Below, piece by piece: positions 36,634-47,110 of a stretch of DNA of 53,519 nucleotides. The notes under the pieces were generated by a model, which was not told the DNA's origin, ran no database searches, and was given only the letters and a program-made list of their open reading frames with translations. Source of the DNA: Occidentia massiliensis (GTDB lineage: Bacteria; Pseudomonadota; Alphaproteobacteria; Rickettsiales; Rickettsiaceae); the NCBI GenBank assembly GCA_000309075.1, contig CANJ01000037.1, positions 1-53,519 on the forward strand, read 5' to 3'. Both the position numbers and the translations under genes were made by a program. Position 1 is the stretch's first letter. Every line of letters starts with the position of its first letter.

Positions 36634-37959
36634 ATGATCAGGTTGTTTTCACAAAAAGATAAAAAAATAGGAGTATTTGGACTGTCACGTACCGGGTTAT
36701 CTGTATGTAAATCATTAGAAGGAATTGCTGATTTGATTGTCTATGATGATTCAGCTAATAACCGTAATCATTTTATAAAGCAAAAAATCAAATGCCAAAT
36801 TGCAAACATAGACAACCCCAAATGGCAAGAATGCGATCTTATTATGTTAAGTCCTGGTATTCCATTGCATTATCCCACCCCTCACCCTATTGTAAAATTA
36901 GCAAAATATTTTAATATTCCATTAAAATCAGACATAGATCTCTTATACAATGAAAATCCTCGGTGTAAATATATAGGTATCACAGCTACAAATGGTAAGA
37001 GCACAACTACAGCCCTTATTTATCATATTCTAAACACAACCGGACGTAAATTTAACATGGGAGGAAATATTGGAAATACTGCACTATCCCTATCTAATGA
37101 TGTTGAAGGTTACATCCTAGAACTTTCTTCATTTCAACTAGATTTGATAAAAGACCTAAAACTAGACATTGCTTTATTATTAAACATAACACCTGACCAT
37201 ATTGACCGTCATGGATCATGGGAGCAATACATACTATCCAAAAAAAAGATCTTTTCTTTCTTAAAAACAGGAGGCTACAGTATAATTAATGATGATTGTT
37301 TAATATCCTCAAGTATATACAAAAATATGTATGAAAATAATAAAATCAAGTTTATAAAATTTTCAGCACAATCATTTCCAAATAAAGATATCTTTTCTAT
37401 TAATGCTTCATTGATAGGAACACATAATATACAAAACATTATTGCTGCCTTCTATACGTGTCAAGTTCTAGGATGCAATAAAAGTGAAATCATTAATGCT
37501 CTAAGTAGTTTCAAAGCTCTTAATCATCGTTTACAATATTTGGGTAAAAAAAATAATATTTGTATTTATAATGATAGCAAAGCTACAAATGCTGATTCTG
37601 CAGCTAAATCGCTTTCAGCTTTACAAAATATTTACTGGATAGCTGGAGGAATTGCTAAAGAAGGAGGAATTACTTCTCTATTAGACATTTTACCTATTAC
37701 TGTTAAAAAAGCTTATTTATATGGACAAGACAAATATCAATTCGCTGAAATATTAAAAGATAAAATAACATTTTCTATCCATAACACAATGCAAGAAGCT
37801 TTTGATGAAGCAATACAAGATGCTCAAACTGAACCTACTAATATGGACAAAAATATACTGCTTGCTCCAGCATGTGCCTCTTTTGACCAATTTAACAATT
37901 ATGAAGAAAGAGGAGAAGAATTTATAAAATTATCATATAAATTTATGACAGGTAAATAA
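36634..37959 (+). CDS. murD: UDP-N-acetylmuramoyl-L-alanine--D-glutamate ligase
   Basis: 441 residues. It adds D-Glu to UDP-MurNAc-L-Ala in cytoplasmic peptidoglycan precursor synthesis. The N-terminal Rossmann part contains IGVFGLSRTGLSVCKSL. The ATP site is ITATNGKSTTTALI, followed by GGNIGNTALSL, LELSSFQLD, LNITPDHIDRH, and the C-terminal domain with YNDSKATNADSAAKSL. It is first of the murD-ftsW-murG run, with a 4-base gap to ftsW. Confidence 0.97.
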   Translation: MIRLFSQKDKKIGVFGLSRTGLSVCKSLEGIADLIVYDDSANNRNHFIKQKIKCQIANIDNPKWQECDLIMLSPGIPLHYPTPHPIVKLAKYFNIPLKSDIDLLYNENPRCKYIGITATNGKSTTTALIYHILNTTGRKFNMGGNIGNTALSLSNDVEGYILELSSFQLDLIKDLKLDIALLLNITPDHIDRHGSWEQYILSKKKIFSFLKTGGYSIINDDCLISSSIYKNMYENNKIKFIKFSAQSFPNKDIFSINASLIGTHNIQNIIAAFYTCQVLGCNKSEIINALSSFKALNHRLQYLGKKNNICIYNDSKATNADSAAKSLSALQNIYWIAGGIAKEGGITSLLDILPITVKKAYLYGQDKYQFAEILKDKITFSIHNTMQEAFDEAIQDAQTEPTNMDKNILLAPACASFDQFNNYEERGEEFIKLSYKFMTGK

Positions 37960-37963
37960 TAAC

Positions 37964-39100
37964 ATGAAAAATAACTCACAACTTATTTTTAGATCACTTT
38001 GGAGTTGGTGGAAAAGCATAGATCAATATACAATATTTGCTCTTTGTATTTTATCTGGTTTCAGTTTAATGCTTGTTACCACTTCAGGAGCTGCTGTTGC
38101 AAATAGAATAGGAGTAGCTGAATCGTATTTTGCTACTAAACATATATTTTATATAAGCCTATCAATATTAACAACCTTTATTATATCATTTTTCGACAAA
38201 GTCACTATAAGACGCATGTCTATTTTAGGGTTTATCATAAGTATAATTCTACTTATTTTAGTCAAATTTCATGGCTATGAAGTAAAAGGAGCAAAACGCT
38301 GGATTAGTATTGGTGGGTTTTCTTTACAGCCCTCTGAATTCATAAAACCATTTTTTTTAGTTGTAACTGGTTGGCTTCTTTCAACCATTAAAAACAACAA
38401 GATTGCCTTTTCTATAACTATTATTTTATATTCAATAGTAGCATTGCTTTTAATTACTCAACCTGATTTTGGTATGTTAATGGTAATTTCTGCTTCTCTT
38501 GGTGTGCAATTATTCATTGCAGGCATGCCATTATTATGGTTTTTAATAGCAATAATTATTACTATCAGTGGTATAGTAACTTCATACTACTTATTATCAC
38601 ATGTTAGGCATAGAATCGACAGCTTTTTAGATCCAACAAACAGTGAAAATTATCAAGTTACAAAATCTCTTAAAGCTTTTGAAAATGGAGGGTTATATGG
38701 TAAAGGTCCAGGTGAAGGCTTAATCAAACAAGTATTACCTGATTCTCACACCGATTTTATTTTTGCCGTTGCTGGAGAAGAATTGGGTGGCATTGCATGC
38801 TTAATCATTGTATTTATTTTTTCTTTTATAGTTGTAAAGGGTTTTTTAAAATTATGTCGTGAAGATGATTACTGTACAATAATTGTATCAACTGGCATAC
38901 TTGCTCAATTTGGTTTTCAATCAGCAGTTAATATGGGAGTTAGCCTTAACTTGCTTCCGACTAAAGGTATGACTCTACCTTTTATCAGCTATGGTGGTTC
39001 TTCTACATTAGCAATTGCTATAGGGGTTGGTATGTTACTTGCTTTCACAAAGCACAAAACCAATTTAAGAAAATATAAATTACAGAATATAGACATATGA
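37964..39100 (+). CDS. ftsW: Septal peptidoglycan polymerase FtsW
   Basis: 378 residues of the SEDS family. About ten membrane helices; the conserved [21 protein letters not shown], then PDFGMLMV, the large periplasmic loop with [12 protein letters not shown] and [21 protein letters not shown], and the C-terminal [10 protein letters not shown]. It lengthens glycan strands at the septum with its partner FtsI. FtsW rather than RodA is supported by its place between murD and murG. It overlaps murG by 4 bases (ATGA). Confidence 0.95.
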   Translation: MKNNSQLIFRSLWSWWKSIDQYTIFALCILSGFSLMLVTTSGAAVANRIGVAESYFATKHIFYISLSILTTFIISFFDKVTIRRMSILGFIISIILLILVKFHGYEVKGAKRWISIGGFSLQPSEFIKPFFLVVTGWLLSTIKNNKIAFSITIILYSIVALLLITQPDFGMLMVISASLGVQLFIAGMPLLWFLIAIIITISGIVTSYYLLSHVRHRIDSFLDPTNSENYQVTKSLKAFENGGLYGKGPGEGLIKQVLPDSHTDFIFAVAGEELGGIACLIIVFIFSFIVVKGFLKLCREDDYCTIIVSTGILAQFGFQSAVNMGVSLNLLPTKGMTLPFISYGGSSTLAIAIGVGMLLAFTKHKTNLRKYKLQNIDI

Positions 39101-40184
39101 AAACAATATTTTTAATTGGAGGTGGCACAGGTGGACATTTATTCTCAGCAATAGCATTAGGACAAGAGTTAAAAGAACGTGGATATAATATACACTTAAT
39201 TACAGATACTAGATGTAAAAAATATCTGACAAATTCAAATTATGACTTTAATACTCATATACTTAATTTAGATTCACTTTCTTCGAAAGGACTTAAAAAA
39301 TTCTGGTGCTACATTAAACTAGCTCTTGCTTGCATTAAATCACTAAAATTCATTAGACAATACTCTCCTTGTACTTTAGTAGCTTTTGGTGGATATACTA
39401 CTATTCCTACTTTGGTTGCCGGAATATTCTTCAGAATTCCAATTATTTTACATGAACAAAATAGTTTTCTTGGTCATGCTAATTACGTTTTCTCTAGATA
39501 TGCTCAATTTATAGCTATTACTTTTGCTAAAACAATAAATTTAGATGATCGTTACAAACAAAAAATAATCATAACCGGTAACCCAGTTAGAAAAGAATTA
39601 AGATCTCTTCCAAAACGGAAATTCAATTCTAAACCATTTCAGTTAATAGTTACAGGAGGAAGCCAAGGAGCAAAAATTTTCTCTAATCTTGTACCTAATG
39701 CTATTAAACTCTTAGTTACTCATCACCCTAATTTTAAAATCAAGATCATACACCAAGCAGCATTTAAAGATGTCAGACGCTTAAAAAAATTTATACTAAA
39801 TTAAATATAGAGCACGAAGTTAGCGATTTCTTCTATGATATTGCAGATAAATATCGTAAATCTCATTTAGCAATTTGTAGAGCAGGAGCATCAACAATAT
39901 CTGAAATAATATCTCTATGCCAACCAGCTATATTAATACCATACCCTTATGCTACTCAAAATCATCAACTATTAAATGCTCAAATAATACAAGAAAATCA
40001 TGCTGGCTGGTGTATGAAACAAGAATATATTACTCCAAATATTTTATCAGAAAAGATACTAAAAATTGCAAGATCTCCAGAACTATTATCCTCCACCTCA
40101 CTAAAACTGGCAAGTATGAAATGTAATGCTGAAAAATTACTAGCCGATGTAGTAGAAAAATCTATTATTAAGAAACGAAAATAA
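39097..40184 (+). CDS. murG: MurG N-acetylglucosaminyltransferase, split by a one-base frameshift
   Basis: MurG adds GlcNAc to lipid I to make lipid II. The first frame (39097-39804) has [48 protein letters not shown] and [12 protein letters not shown]. It then stops at TAA just after TTA AAA AAA TTT. The second half continues in the -1 frame from 39789 to the TAA at 40182-40184 with [13 protein letters not shown] and [18 protein letters not shown]. Adding one A to the 7-A run (39783-39789) gives a full-length 362-residue MurG. The run is a textbook A_AAA_AAA slippery heptamer in the right phase. MurG should be essential in a genome with murD, ftsW and PBP1A, so a true null is unlikely. Confidence 0.92.
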
Positions 40185-40225
40185 TAAAACTACATTAAAA
40201 AGTTGCAGGAAAAAGATAGTTTCAC

Positions 40226-40303
40226 TATACTCAAGTGATTTCAAAAATTATCTTAAAATCAAATCTAAATTATTAGAATTATCCTTTCATGATTTTTGAA
40301 ATT
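40226..40303. repeat. Hairpin after murG, possible diverged palindromic element
   Basis: TATACTCAAGTGATTTCAA opens it, identical to the flank and terminus of the 80-bp palindromic family, and ATGATTTTTGAAAT closes it. The outer bases (ATTTCAAAAAT against ATTTTTGAAAT) can pair. The middle does not resemble the other copies. It may also end the murD-ftsW-murG transcript. Confidence 0.45.
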
Positions 40304-40351
40304 TTAAAAAATATACGGTAATATTTGATTTAAATATATCATTTGCAATTT

Positions 40352-40912
40352 ATGGACAAATTTACTTTTCTTGCTGTAATTACAACATTCTTACTTACAG
40401 GTTGTGCCTATAATCCTGCTGGTTATTTAAAGCGTTCTGCTAATAATGAACTGATTGATATGAAAGGATTTAATAAAAAGAAGCATTTACCAATCTATAA
40501 TCAAAAATATATATTAAAAGCCCAACACAACATCAGTGAAAATAATTATGAAGAAGATGAAAATCTAGATGAAGACGATAATGAATTAATGGATCCAGCT
40601 GCAGTTAATAGAAATATGTATAAAAAAATGCTTGAAAGACGAGCTAGGGAAAGAACTCAAAACAAAGGTAATAACAAATTAGTAAAAAAAACATCTCTTG
40701 CAGATAAAAGTCAAAATAGTTACAATAAAGAAGTAACATTTACTGAAGCTAAACAACAAATTGAACAAACTAAAGTAATTTCTCATCAACAACTACAAAA
40801 TGAAATTGAACAAATTAAGCGAGAATTACAAGCAGCTAAAATAGAACTTGAAAATTCCCCTTGTCCTTGCCTACAAATAGATAAAACCCAAACAAAAAGA
40901 AAATTTAAGTAA
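40352..40912 (+). CDS. Small lipoprotein of unknown function
   Basis: 186 residues from the ATG at 40352; a TTG three codons upstream also keeps the frame. The signal sequence FTFLAVITTFLLTGC is a lipobox with Cys at about residue 18, so it is lipid-anchored. The mature part is hydrophilic: an acidic patch (NYEEDENLDEDDNELMDP, ~residues 65-82) and a C-terminal coiled-coil-like segment (QNEIEQIKRELQAAKIELE). It lies after murG and converges with PBP1A. A cell-wall-related role is only a guess from location. Confidence 0.75.
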   Translation: MDKFTFLAVITTFLLTGCAYNPAGYLKRSANNELIDMKGFNKKKHLPIYNQKYILKAQHNISENNYEEDENLDEDDNELMDPAAVNRNMYKKMLERRARERTQNKGNNKLVKKTSLADKSQNSYNKEVTFTEAKQQIEQTKVISHQQLQNEIEQIKRELQAAKIELENSPCPCLQIDKTQTKRKFK

Positions 40913-40935
40913 CTTAATTATTTTTAAAAGAAAAA

Positions 40936-43257
40936 TTATTCTTCTCCATCATATTCTTCATGGTAATATTGGAACGGATCATCTCCAATTTTAAATGCTT
41001 CCATAATACCTGGTTCGTTAGAACCTACAGGTCTTCCGGTATTATAATCAACCTTTACAAATTTAATAGTAGGAGGAACAATGAATGGTAGTGATGGCTC
41101 ATTTTTTAACAATGAAGTCATAAATTTAGTATATATAGGTAATGCAACAGTTGAACCTGTTGCTCTTGTCCCTAAACTTTTTGGAGTATCATAACCAACA
41201 TAAGTGCCTACAATTAATTTGGGTGTAAATCCAATAAACCAAGTATCCATACTATTATTTGAAGTTCCTGTTTTTCCACCCATAATTTTACCTATTTTAG
41301 AAGCAGTAAAACCAGTACCCCTCTGTATTGCTCCAACAAGTATAGAATTAACTTGGTAAGAAGTTGCCTCATCAACAATTTGTTTTGGTTGTATTAATGT
41401 AATTTTAGGTAATGTTATTGTATTAACATCACTACTTATACAATTATAGCATATATTTTTATCACGCTTATATAATATTTTACCATTTCTATCCTTTATA
41501 AGTTCTATATACTCCGGAACTACTAGTTTACCACCATTCGCAAATGAACAATAAGCTGAGGTGATCTTATCAAGTGTAGTTTCAAGTGAACCTAATACTA
41601 TAGAATAAACTTTTTTAGGATTCTCATTAATACCAAAACGCTGTATTATTTCAGCTATTTTAGATATTCCAACTTTTTGAGCAATTTTTACTGTAACAAT
41701 ATTATTAGATCTCTCAAGTCCTCTTCTTAATGTCATAGGTTCAGAAAAGCTACCCTTTTTATAATTTTTTGGGCGCCATAAAGGTAAACCATACCCTTGA
41801 AAAATCTCAACTGGGTTATCATAAAAAATAGAGTTTGGTAAAACCCCATTTTCTAAAGCAGCTAAATAAACAAATGATTTAATTAATGAACCTGGCTGAC
41901 GTTGAGCTTGCGTTGCCCTATTAAATTTACTATTATTATAATCATATCCTCCTACCATAGCTAATATTTGTCCAGTATTAGGGTTCATTACTATTACAGC
42001 TCCATTGACGTCTGGGATTTGAGCTAAATGCCATTTTTTATCACGATAATCAACTACAATAACATCACCTACCTTAAATGTTGGTTTGGATTTAATGGTT
42101 TTAACAGTAGACTTTATTAAAAAAGAATCTTCTAATAACATCTTATCAGTATTTCCATCTTTAAACCCAAGTTGAAAATACTCTTCATTTGATTGTAACA
42201 CTACAGCTATCTTATACTCTAACAGTCCTTCTGGGTCTTTAACAGCCTGTAATTCCTTTTGCCATAGTTTAATTGGAATTTTTGTTATAGGACCTCTATA
42301 ACCTCTAGTTTTATCATACTCTCTAATATGCTCTCTAAATACATTTTCAGCAAGAGTTTGATAATTAGAATCAATAGAAGTTATAACTGTTAATCCCCCT
42401 GCATAAAATACGTCTTTACCAAGCATGTCAATTATCTGAGACATAACCTCATTAGCAAAATAATTAGCAGAAACACCCTCTAATTTATCTCTTTTTTTTA
42501 ATTCTAGTGGTGAATTAATAGCATTTAACGCTGACGACTTACTTATATACCCTTCTTCTAGCATTCTAAGAATAACATAATCTCTTCTTTCTTTAGAACG
42601 TTTATAATTTCTTGCTGGATCAAAATTTGAGGGAGCTTTTGTCAAACCTGCAATAAAAGCAGACTCAGCTAAGTTAAGCTCTTCTATTGATTTATTAAAA
42701 TAATTTTGAGCAGCTATAGCAACTCCATATGCTCCTTTTCCTAAAAAAACTTGATTTAAATATAATTCTAAAATTTGATCCTTTGTAAAAGTTTTTGTAA
42801 TCATATAAGAAAGAATAGCTTCTTTAATTTTACGAGCTAATGATCGTTCAGATCCTAACAAAAAATTTTTAACTACTTGCTGGGTAATAGTTGACCCTCC
42901 TTCTACTCTTTTCCCTAGCAAAACATTTTTAGTATTACGTATCGCAGCTCTAGTAAAACTTACTAAATCTACACCATAATGTTTATAAAAATTTTTATCT
43001 TCAGCTGCTATAAATGCCTCCTTTAAAGACCTAGGAATAGCACCAATTGGTACAAATACTCGGTGTTCCCAAGCATATTCTTCTATTAATTTGCCATCAA
43101 TAGAATAAATTCTCGTTACTGCTGGAGGATTATAATTAGCAAGGTATGAATAATCTGGTAGTTCAGAAGCATAATAATATATTATATATGCAATTGTAGA
43201 TGCAGTAATAATAAACATAACTAATAAAATCTTTAACCAAAAAGCAATCCTAATCAT
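40936..43257 (-). CDS. mrcA: Class A penicillin-binding protein 1A
   Basis: 773 residues. An N-terminal membrane anchor (~7-27) is followed by a GT51 glycosyltransferase domain with AFIAAEDKNFYKHYGVD, GGSTITQQVVKN and RKIKEAILS, an OB-like insert, then a transpeptidase domain with SLIK (QPGSLIKSFVYLA), SNN (LERSNNIVTVKI) and KTGTSNN (GGKTGTSNNSMDTWF). It polymerises and cross-links peptidoglycan in the periplasm. All catalytic motifs are intact. Class A enzymes are absent from wall-reduced relatives such as Orientia, so its presence says this organism builds a real sacculus. The gene follows miaB with a 19-base gap. Confidence 0.95.
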   Translation of the reverse strand: MIRIAFWLKILLVMFIITASTIAYIIYYYASELPDYSYLANYNPPAVTRIYSIDGKLIEEYAWEHRVFVPIGAIPRSLKEAFIAAEDKNFYKHYGVDLVSFTRAAIRNTKNVLLGKRVEGGSTITQQVVKNFLLGSERSLARKIKEAILSYMITKTFTKDQILELYLNQVFLGKGAYGVAIAAQNYFNKSIEELNLAESAFIAGLTKAPSNFDPARNYKRSKERRDYVILRMLEEGYISKSSALNAINSPLELKKRDKLEGVSANYFANEVMSQIIDMLGKDVFYAGGLTVITSIDSNYQTLAENVFREHIREYDKTRGYRGPITKIPIKLWQKELQAVKDPEGLLEYKIAVVLQSNEEYFQLGFKDGNTDKMLLEDSFLIKSTVKTIKSKPTFKVGDVIVVDYRDKKWHLAQIPDVNGAVIVMNPNTGQILAMVGGYDYNNSKFNRATQAQRQPGSLIKSFVYLAALENGVLPNSIFYDNPVEIFQGYGLPLWRPKNYKKGSFSEPMTLRRGLERSNNIVTVKIAQKVGISKIAEIIQRFGINENPKKVYSIVLGSLETTLDKITSAYCSFANGGKLVVPEYIELIKDRNGKILYKRDKNICYNCISSDVNTITLPKITLIQPKQIVDEATSYQVNSILVGAIQRGTGFTASKIGKIMGGKTGTSNNSMDTWFIGFTPKLIVGTYVGYDTPKSLGTRATGSTVALPIYTKFMTSLLKNEPSLPFIVPPTIKFVKVDYNTGRPVGSNEPGIMEAFKIGDDPFQYYHEEYDGEE

Positions 43258-43276
43258 TAAAAAATTCTCATAAATA

Positions 43277-44616
43277 TTACTTGATCACTTTTCCTGACAA
43301 ACTTGACGGTAAAGCATTTAATATTTTAACATCTACTATTTTACCATATAAATGATTACTCTCATTTATAGTATGAACTGATTGCATATATGGTGTTTTC
43401 CCTATTATTTGACCATCATATTTACCATCACGATCAAATAATACTGGAATTGTTTTACCAACAAAACTCTGGTTACATTTTAATTGCTGTTTAACAACTT
43501 CAGCTTGAAGGATACTAAGTCTTGCAGATTTTATTTCTTCAGGAACTTGATCTTTAACAGCAGCAGGTGTACCTGGTCTTGGACTATATTTAAAATAATA
43601 ACATTGTCCAAAACATACTTGCTTTACTAAATCTATAGTTGCATTAAAATCTTCATCACTCTCACCTGGAAATCCTACAATTATATCTGTAGAAATTACT
43701 ATATCAGGTCTAAAATTTCTTAACTTCTCAATAATCTCTAGATAATCTTCTCTTGTATGTTTACGATTCATCAACTTTAATATCTTGTTAGAGCCTGATT
43801 GTACTGGTAAATGTAAAAAAGGCATAAGTTTTTCTCACTAGCATGCAAGGCTAATAATTCATCTGTCATATCACTTGGGTGAGAAGTAGTATACCTAATT
43901 CTATCTAAATCTTTTATTTGAGCAATATACTGAATTAAGCTAGCTAAACTACATTCATTGCCATTTTGGTTTCTACCATGATATGCACTAACATTTTGAC
44001 CAACTAGTACTATTTCTTTTGCGCCTTGGTAAACAGCATGTAGAACTTCCCTATATATTTGTTCAAGTGGTCTTGAAAACTCAGCACCTCTTGTATAAGG
44101 TACTACGCAAAATGTACAAAATTTATCACATCCTTCTTGGACAGATATAAATGCACTAGCACCTTGAGATTTAAAATTTTCAGGTAAGTTATTAAATTTC
44201 TCTTCCTCTACAAAATCCAGCTCTATTAAATGTTTAACCTTATTATCATCTAATTTCTTAAGCATCTTAGGTAAATTATAATAAGACTGAGGGCCAACAA
44301 CAACATCAACAATCGGTGCTCTTACAAAAATTTCCTCCCCTTCCGCTTGTCCTACACAACCTGCCACTACTATTATAGCTTTGTTTTTCCCTACCACTAA
44401 GCGTTTTTGCTGCATTTTTTTTATTCTACCCAGCTCAGAATAAACTTTTTCTGCTGCTTTCTCTCTTATATGGCAAGTATTAAGTATTATCATATCAGCT
44501 TCTTCCATATTTAAAGAACTACTATATCCTTCAGATTCTAGCAGCCCTTCCATTCGATGAGAATCATAGACATTCATCTGACAGCCATATGTCTTTATAT
44601 ACAATTTCTTATCCAT
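43277..44616 (-). CDS. miaB: tRNA methylthiotransferase MiaB, split by a one-base frameshift
   Basis: Radical-SAM enzyme that methylthiolates i6A37 in tRNAs reading UNN codons. The first frame (44616-43777) carries [41 protein letters not shown] and the SAM cluster [17 protein letters not shown]. The second (to 43277) carries [44 protein letters not shown] and a C-terminal TRAM domain. The join is at a 5-base run (43829-43833): one extra A gives [11 protein letters not shown] and a 446-residue protein of normal length. Both halves are otherwise well conserved, so sequence error or slippage is more likely than old decay. Both tRNAs in this window (Leu UAA, Ser UGA) are potential substrates. 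Confidence 0.9.
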
Positions 44617-44864
44617 ATATTATAAATAAATTACTTTGATCTTTAAAGAATTATCAAATTCTAGACAGATTTATAAAAACTATCAATTAACCCTCCCTAA
44701 CACAAAAATATACTTTATTTTTGTTAAAAAACAAGCATTTCTCTTAAGATTTAACAATATATAAACAGTTTTCATCAGGTATACATACTAACAAAAAAAG
44801 GATTTTACGTACTAATAATTGTAAATAAACTAATTAACTTTAAAATCAACTTTGTTAATAGTGC

Positions 44865-45206
44865 TTAAATGGAAAATGAATTACCACATCCACATTTTAC
44901 TTGAGCAGAAGGATTAGTAACTTTAAAATATGAGCTTCCTAATTCTTCTATATACTCAACTGTACAACCCTTTATAAAAGATTGTGATAACTTATCTATT
45001 AATATCTTGATATTATCCCTTTCAATAATAAAATCCTCAGGTTCATAATCTTTAACTAAGTCATATTTGTACATAAAACCTGAGCATCCACCCCCTTCAA
45101 CTTTAATCCTTAACATTAACTTAGGATCATTTTCTGCTTCAATAAGTTCTTTCACTCTTTTATATACTGTATCACTTACAATAATATTAAACTCTGAATT
45201 GTCCAT
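44865..45206 (-). CDS. erpA: A-type iron-sulfur carrier, ErpA/IscA family
   Basis: 113 residues. The three conserved cysteines are in KVEGGGCSGFMYKYDL and the C-terminal VKCGCGNSFSI. It binds and hands over Fe-S clusters to target enzymes such as MiaB, LipA and respiratory proteins. I choose ErpA over IscA because it stands alone rather than in an isc operon and has the GCGNSF ending; the two are hard to separate by sequence. The 248-base gap to miaB holds nothing that I recognise. Confidence 0.88.
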   Translation of the reverse strand: MDNSEFNIIVSDTVYKRVKELIEAENDPKLMLRIKVEGGGCSGFMYKYDLVKDYEPEDFIIERDNIKILIDKLSQSFIKGCTVEYIEELGSSYFKVTNPSAQVKCGCGNSFSI

Positions 45207-45339
45207 TTCTATAACATTTATTAAATAAAATATATTATAATCAATTTTTATATTGATCTAAAATCTAATAATATTATTTTAAATTAAAATTTTCTTTATT
45301 ACTCAATTATATTAATATGCCTAAACAGTTTCAAGTTAT

Positions 45340-47082
45340 ATGAATATATATAAAAAACTACAAGAAGATATTTTTACTGCTGCAGCTGATATCACTCAAA
45401 AAAATACTAAAATTAAAGAAATGCCTATTTTACTTGAATCTTCTAAAGATTTAAGCTCTTATGATATTGCTACTAATGCAGCTATGATCATAGCTAAAGC
45501 AACAGGCAAAAATGCAATTGAATTGGCTAACCTATTAAAAGATAAACTCTCTAATATTTCATATATTGCTAACATCAAAGTTGCAGCTCCTGGATTTATT
45601 AACTTTACTATTAAAGATTATAAATGGCAAAATTACTTAGAAACAGTACTAAATGGTAACTATAAGCAACAATATAGTAATATAGGTAATAATGAAAGAG
45701 TAAATATTGAATATGTCTCAGCAAATCCAACTGGGCCATTACATATTGGTCATGCAAGAGGAGCTGTGTATGGAGATGTTTTATCAAAACTACTAGAAAA
45801 AGTAGGATATCAAGTTACAAGAGAATATTATGTTAATGATGCTGGTTTACAAATTGATGATTTAGCAAGATCAGCATATTTAAGATATAAACAAGCTATC
45901 ACTAGTCAAACAATTGATATACCTAAAGGTTTATACCCTGGTGAATATTTAGTGCCAATTGGTAAAAAATTAGCTAAAAAATATAATAAAACCCTCTTAA
46001 CGCTTAGTGAAAAAGAATATATAACTATTATCAGAAACTTCACTGTCGAAGAGATGCTCAAGTTAATCAAAAAAGACTTAACCCTTATTGATGTTAAACA
46101 TGATATTTTTTTCTCAGAAAAAAACCTACATGATACAGGAAATATTAAAAAAATTATTGATAACCTTATAAAAAAGAATTTAGTATATAATGGTAAATTA
46201 ACTAAACCAAAAGGACAAAATACTAGTAATTGGGAGTCTAGAAACCAATTATTATTTAAATCATCTCTTTATAATGATGATCAAGATAGGCCCTTACAAA
46301 AAGAAGATGGGCAATGGACATATTTTGCTAGTGATATTGCTTATGCAGATGACAAAATAAAGCGAGGTTTCAAAAACATAATACTTGTACTTGGTGCTGA
46401 TCATATTGGATATGTCAAACGCATACAAGCAATAATACAAGCGTTAGGAGAAAAGGAAAAAATTAAACTAACCATTAAAATTTGTCAAATTGTCAATTTT
46501 TTAAAAAATGGTGCAGCTATAAAAATGTCAAAACGCTCTGGTAGTTTTACTACTGTAAAAGATGTCTATGAAGCAGTTGGCAAAGATGTTGTAAGGTTTT
46601 TAATGCTCACCAGAAAAAATGATGTTATACTTGATTTTGATTTAATAAAATTAAAAGAACAATCAAAAGAAAATCCAGTATTTTACGTTCAATATGCTTA
46701 TGTAAGAGCAGGGTCAATAATAAGAAACGCTAAATGTAATGCTAATACTGCTTATGAAATTTTTAATAGCAAAAAAGTAAAATTTAATTTATTATCTACA
46801 ATAGAAGAACTTAACTTAATGAAAAACTTAGCAATGTGGCCAAAAACAGTAGAAAGTTCAGTAAAATATTTTGAGCCTCATAGAATAGCTTTTTATTTAC
46901 AAAATTTAGCTGCAAGATTCCATTCTTTATGGAATTTTAAAAAATCTAACATAGACTATAAATTTATAGTTCCACAAAATGATGAGCTAACAGCTGCCCG
47001 TATAGCTTTAGCAGCAGCAGTAAGAGAAATTCTTAGTGAAGGTTTTAAAATCATTGGAATTACTTGTACTGAAGTAATGTAA
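45340..47082 (+). CDS. argS: Arginyl-tRNA synthetase
   Basis: 580 residues, class I synthetase. N-terminal Add-1 domain (~1-105), HIGH motif in SANPTGPLHIGHARGAVYGD, KMSKR-type AAIKMSKRSGSFTTVKDV (the KMSK form is well kept), and the C-terminal DALR anticodon-binding domain ending AAVREILSEGFKIIGI. It charges tRNA-Arg. It is upstream of the SPOR gene with a 28-base gap, the same pair as in many alphaproteobacteria. Confidence 0.97.
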   Translation: MNIYKKLQEDIFTAAADITQKNTKIKEMPILLESSKDLSSYDIATNAAMIIAKATGKNAIELANLLKDKLSNISYIANIKVAAPGFINFTIKDYKWQNYLETVLNGNYKQQYSNIGNNERVNIEYVSANPTGPLHIGHARGAVYGDVLSKLLEKVGYQVTREYYVNDAGLQIDDLARSAYLRYKQAITSQTIDIPKGLYPGEYLVPIGKKLAKKYNKTLLTLSEKEYITIIRNFTVEEMLKLIKKDLTLIDVKHDIFFSEKNLHDTGNIKKIIDNLIKKNLVYNGKLTKPKGQNTSNWESRNQLLFKSSLYNDDQDRPLQKEDGQWTYFASDIAYADDKIKRGFKNIILVLGADHIGYVKRIQAIIQALGEKEKIKLTIKICQIVNFLKNGAAIKMSKRSGSFTTVKDVYEAVGKDVVRFLMLTRKNDVILDFDLIKLKEQSKENPVFYVQYAYVRAGSIIRNAKCNANTAYEIFNSKKVKFNLLSTIEELNLMKNLAMWPKTVESSVKYFEPHRIAFYLQNLAARFHSLWNFKKSNIDYKFIVPQNDELTAARIALAAAVREILSEGFKIIGITCTEVM

Positions 47083-47110
47083 AGATTATATTTAAAACTT
47101 AAAAAGCTTT

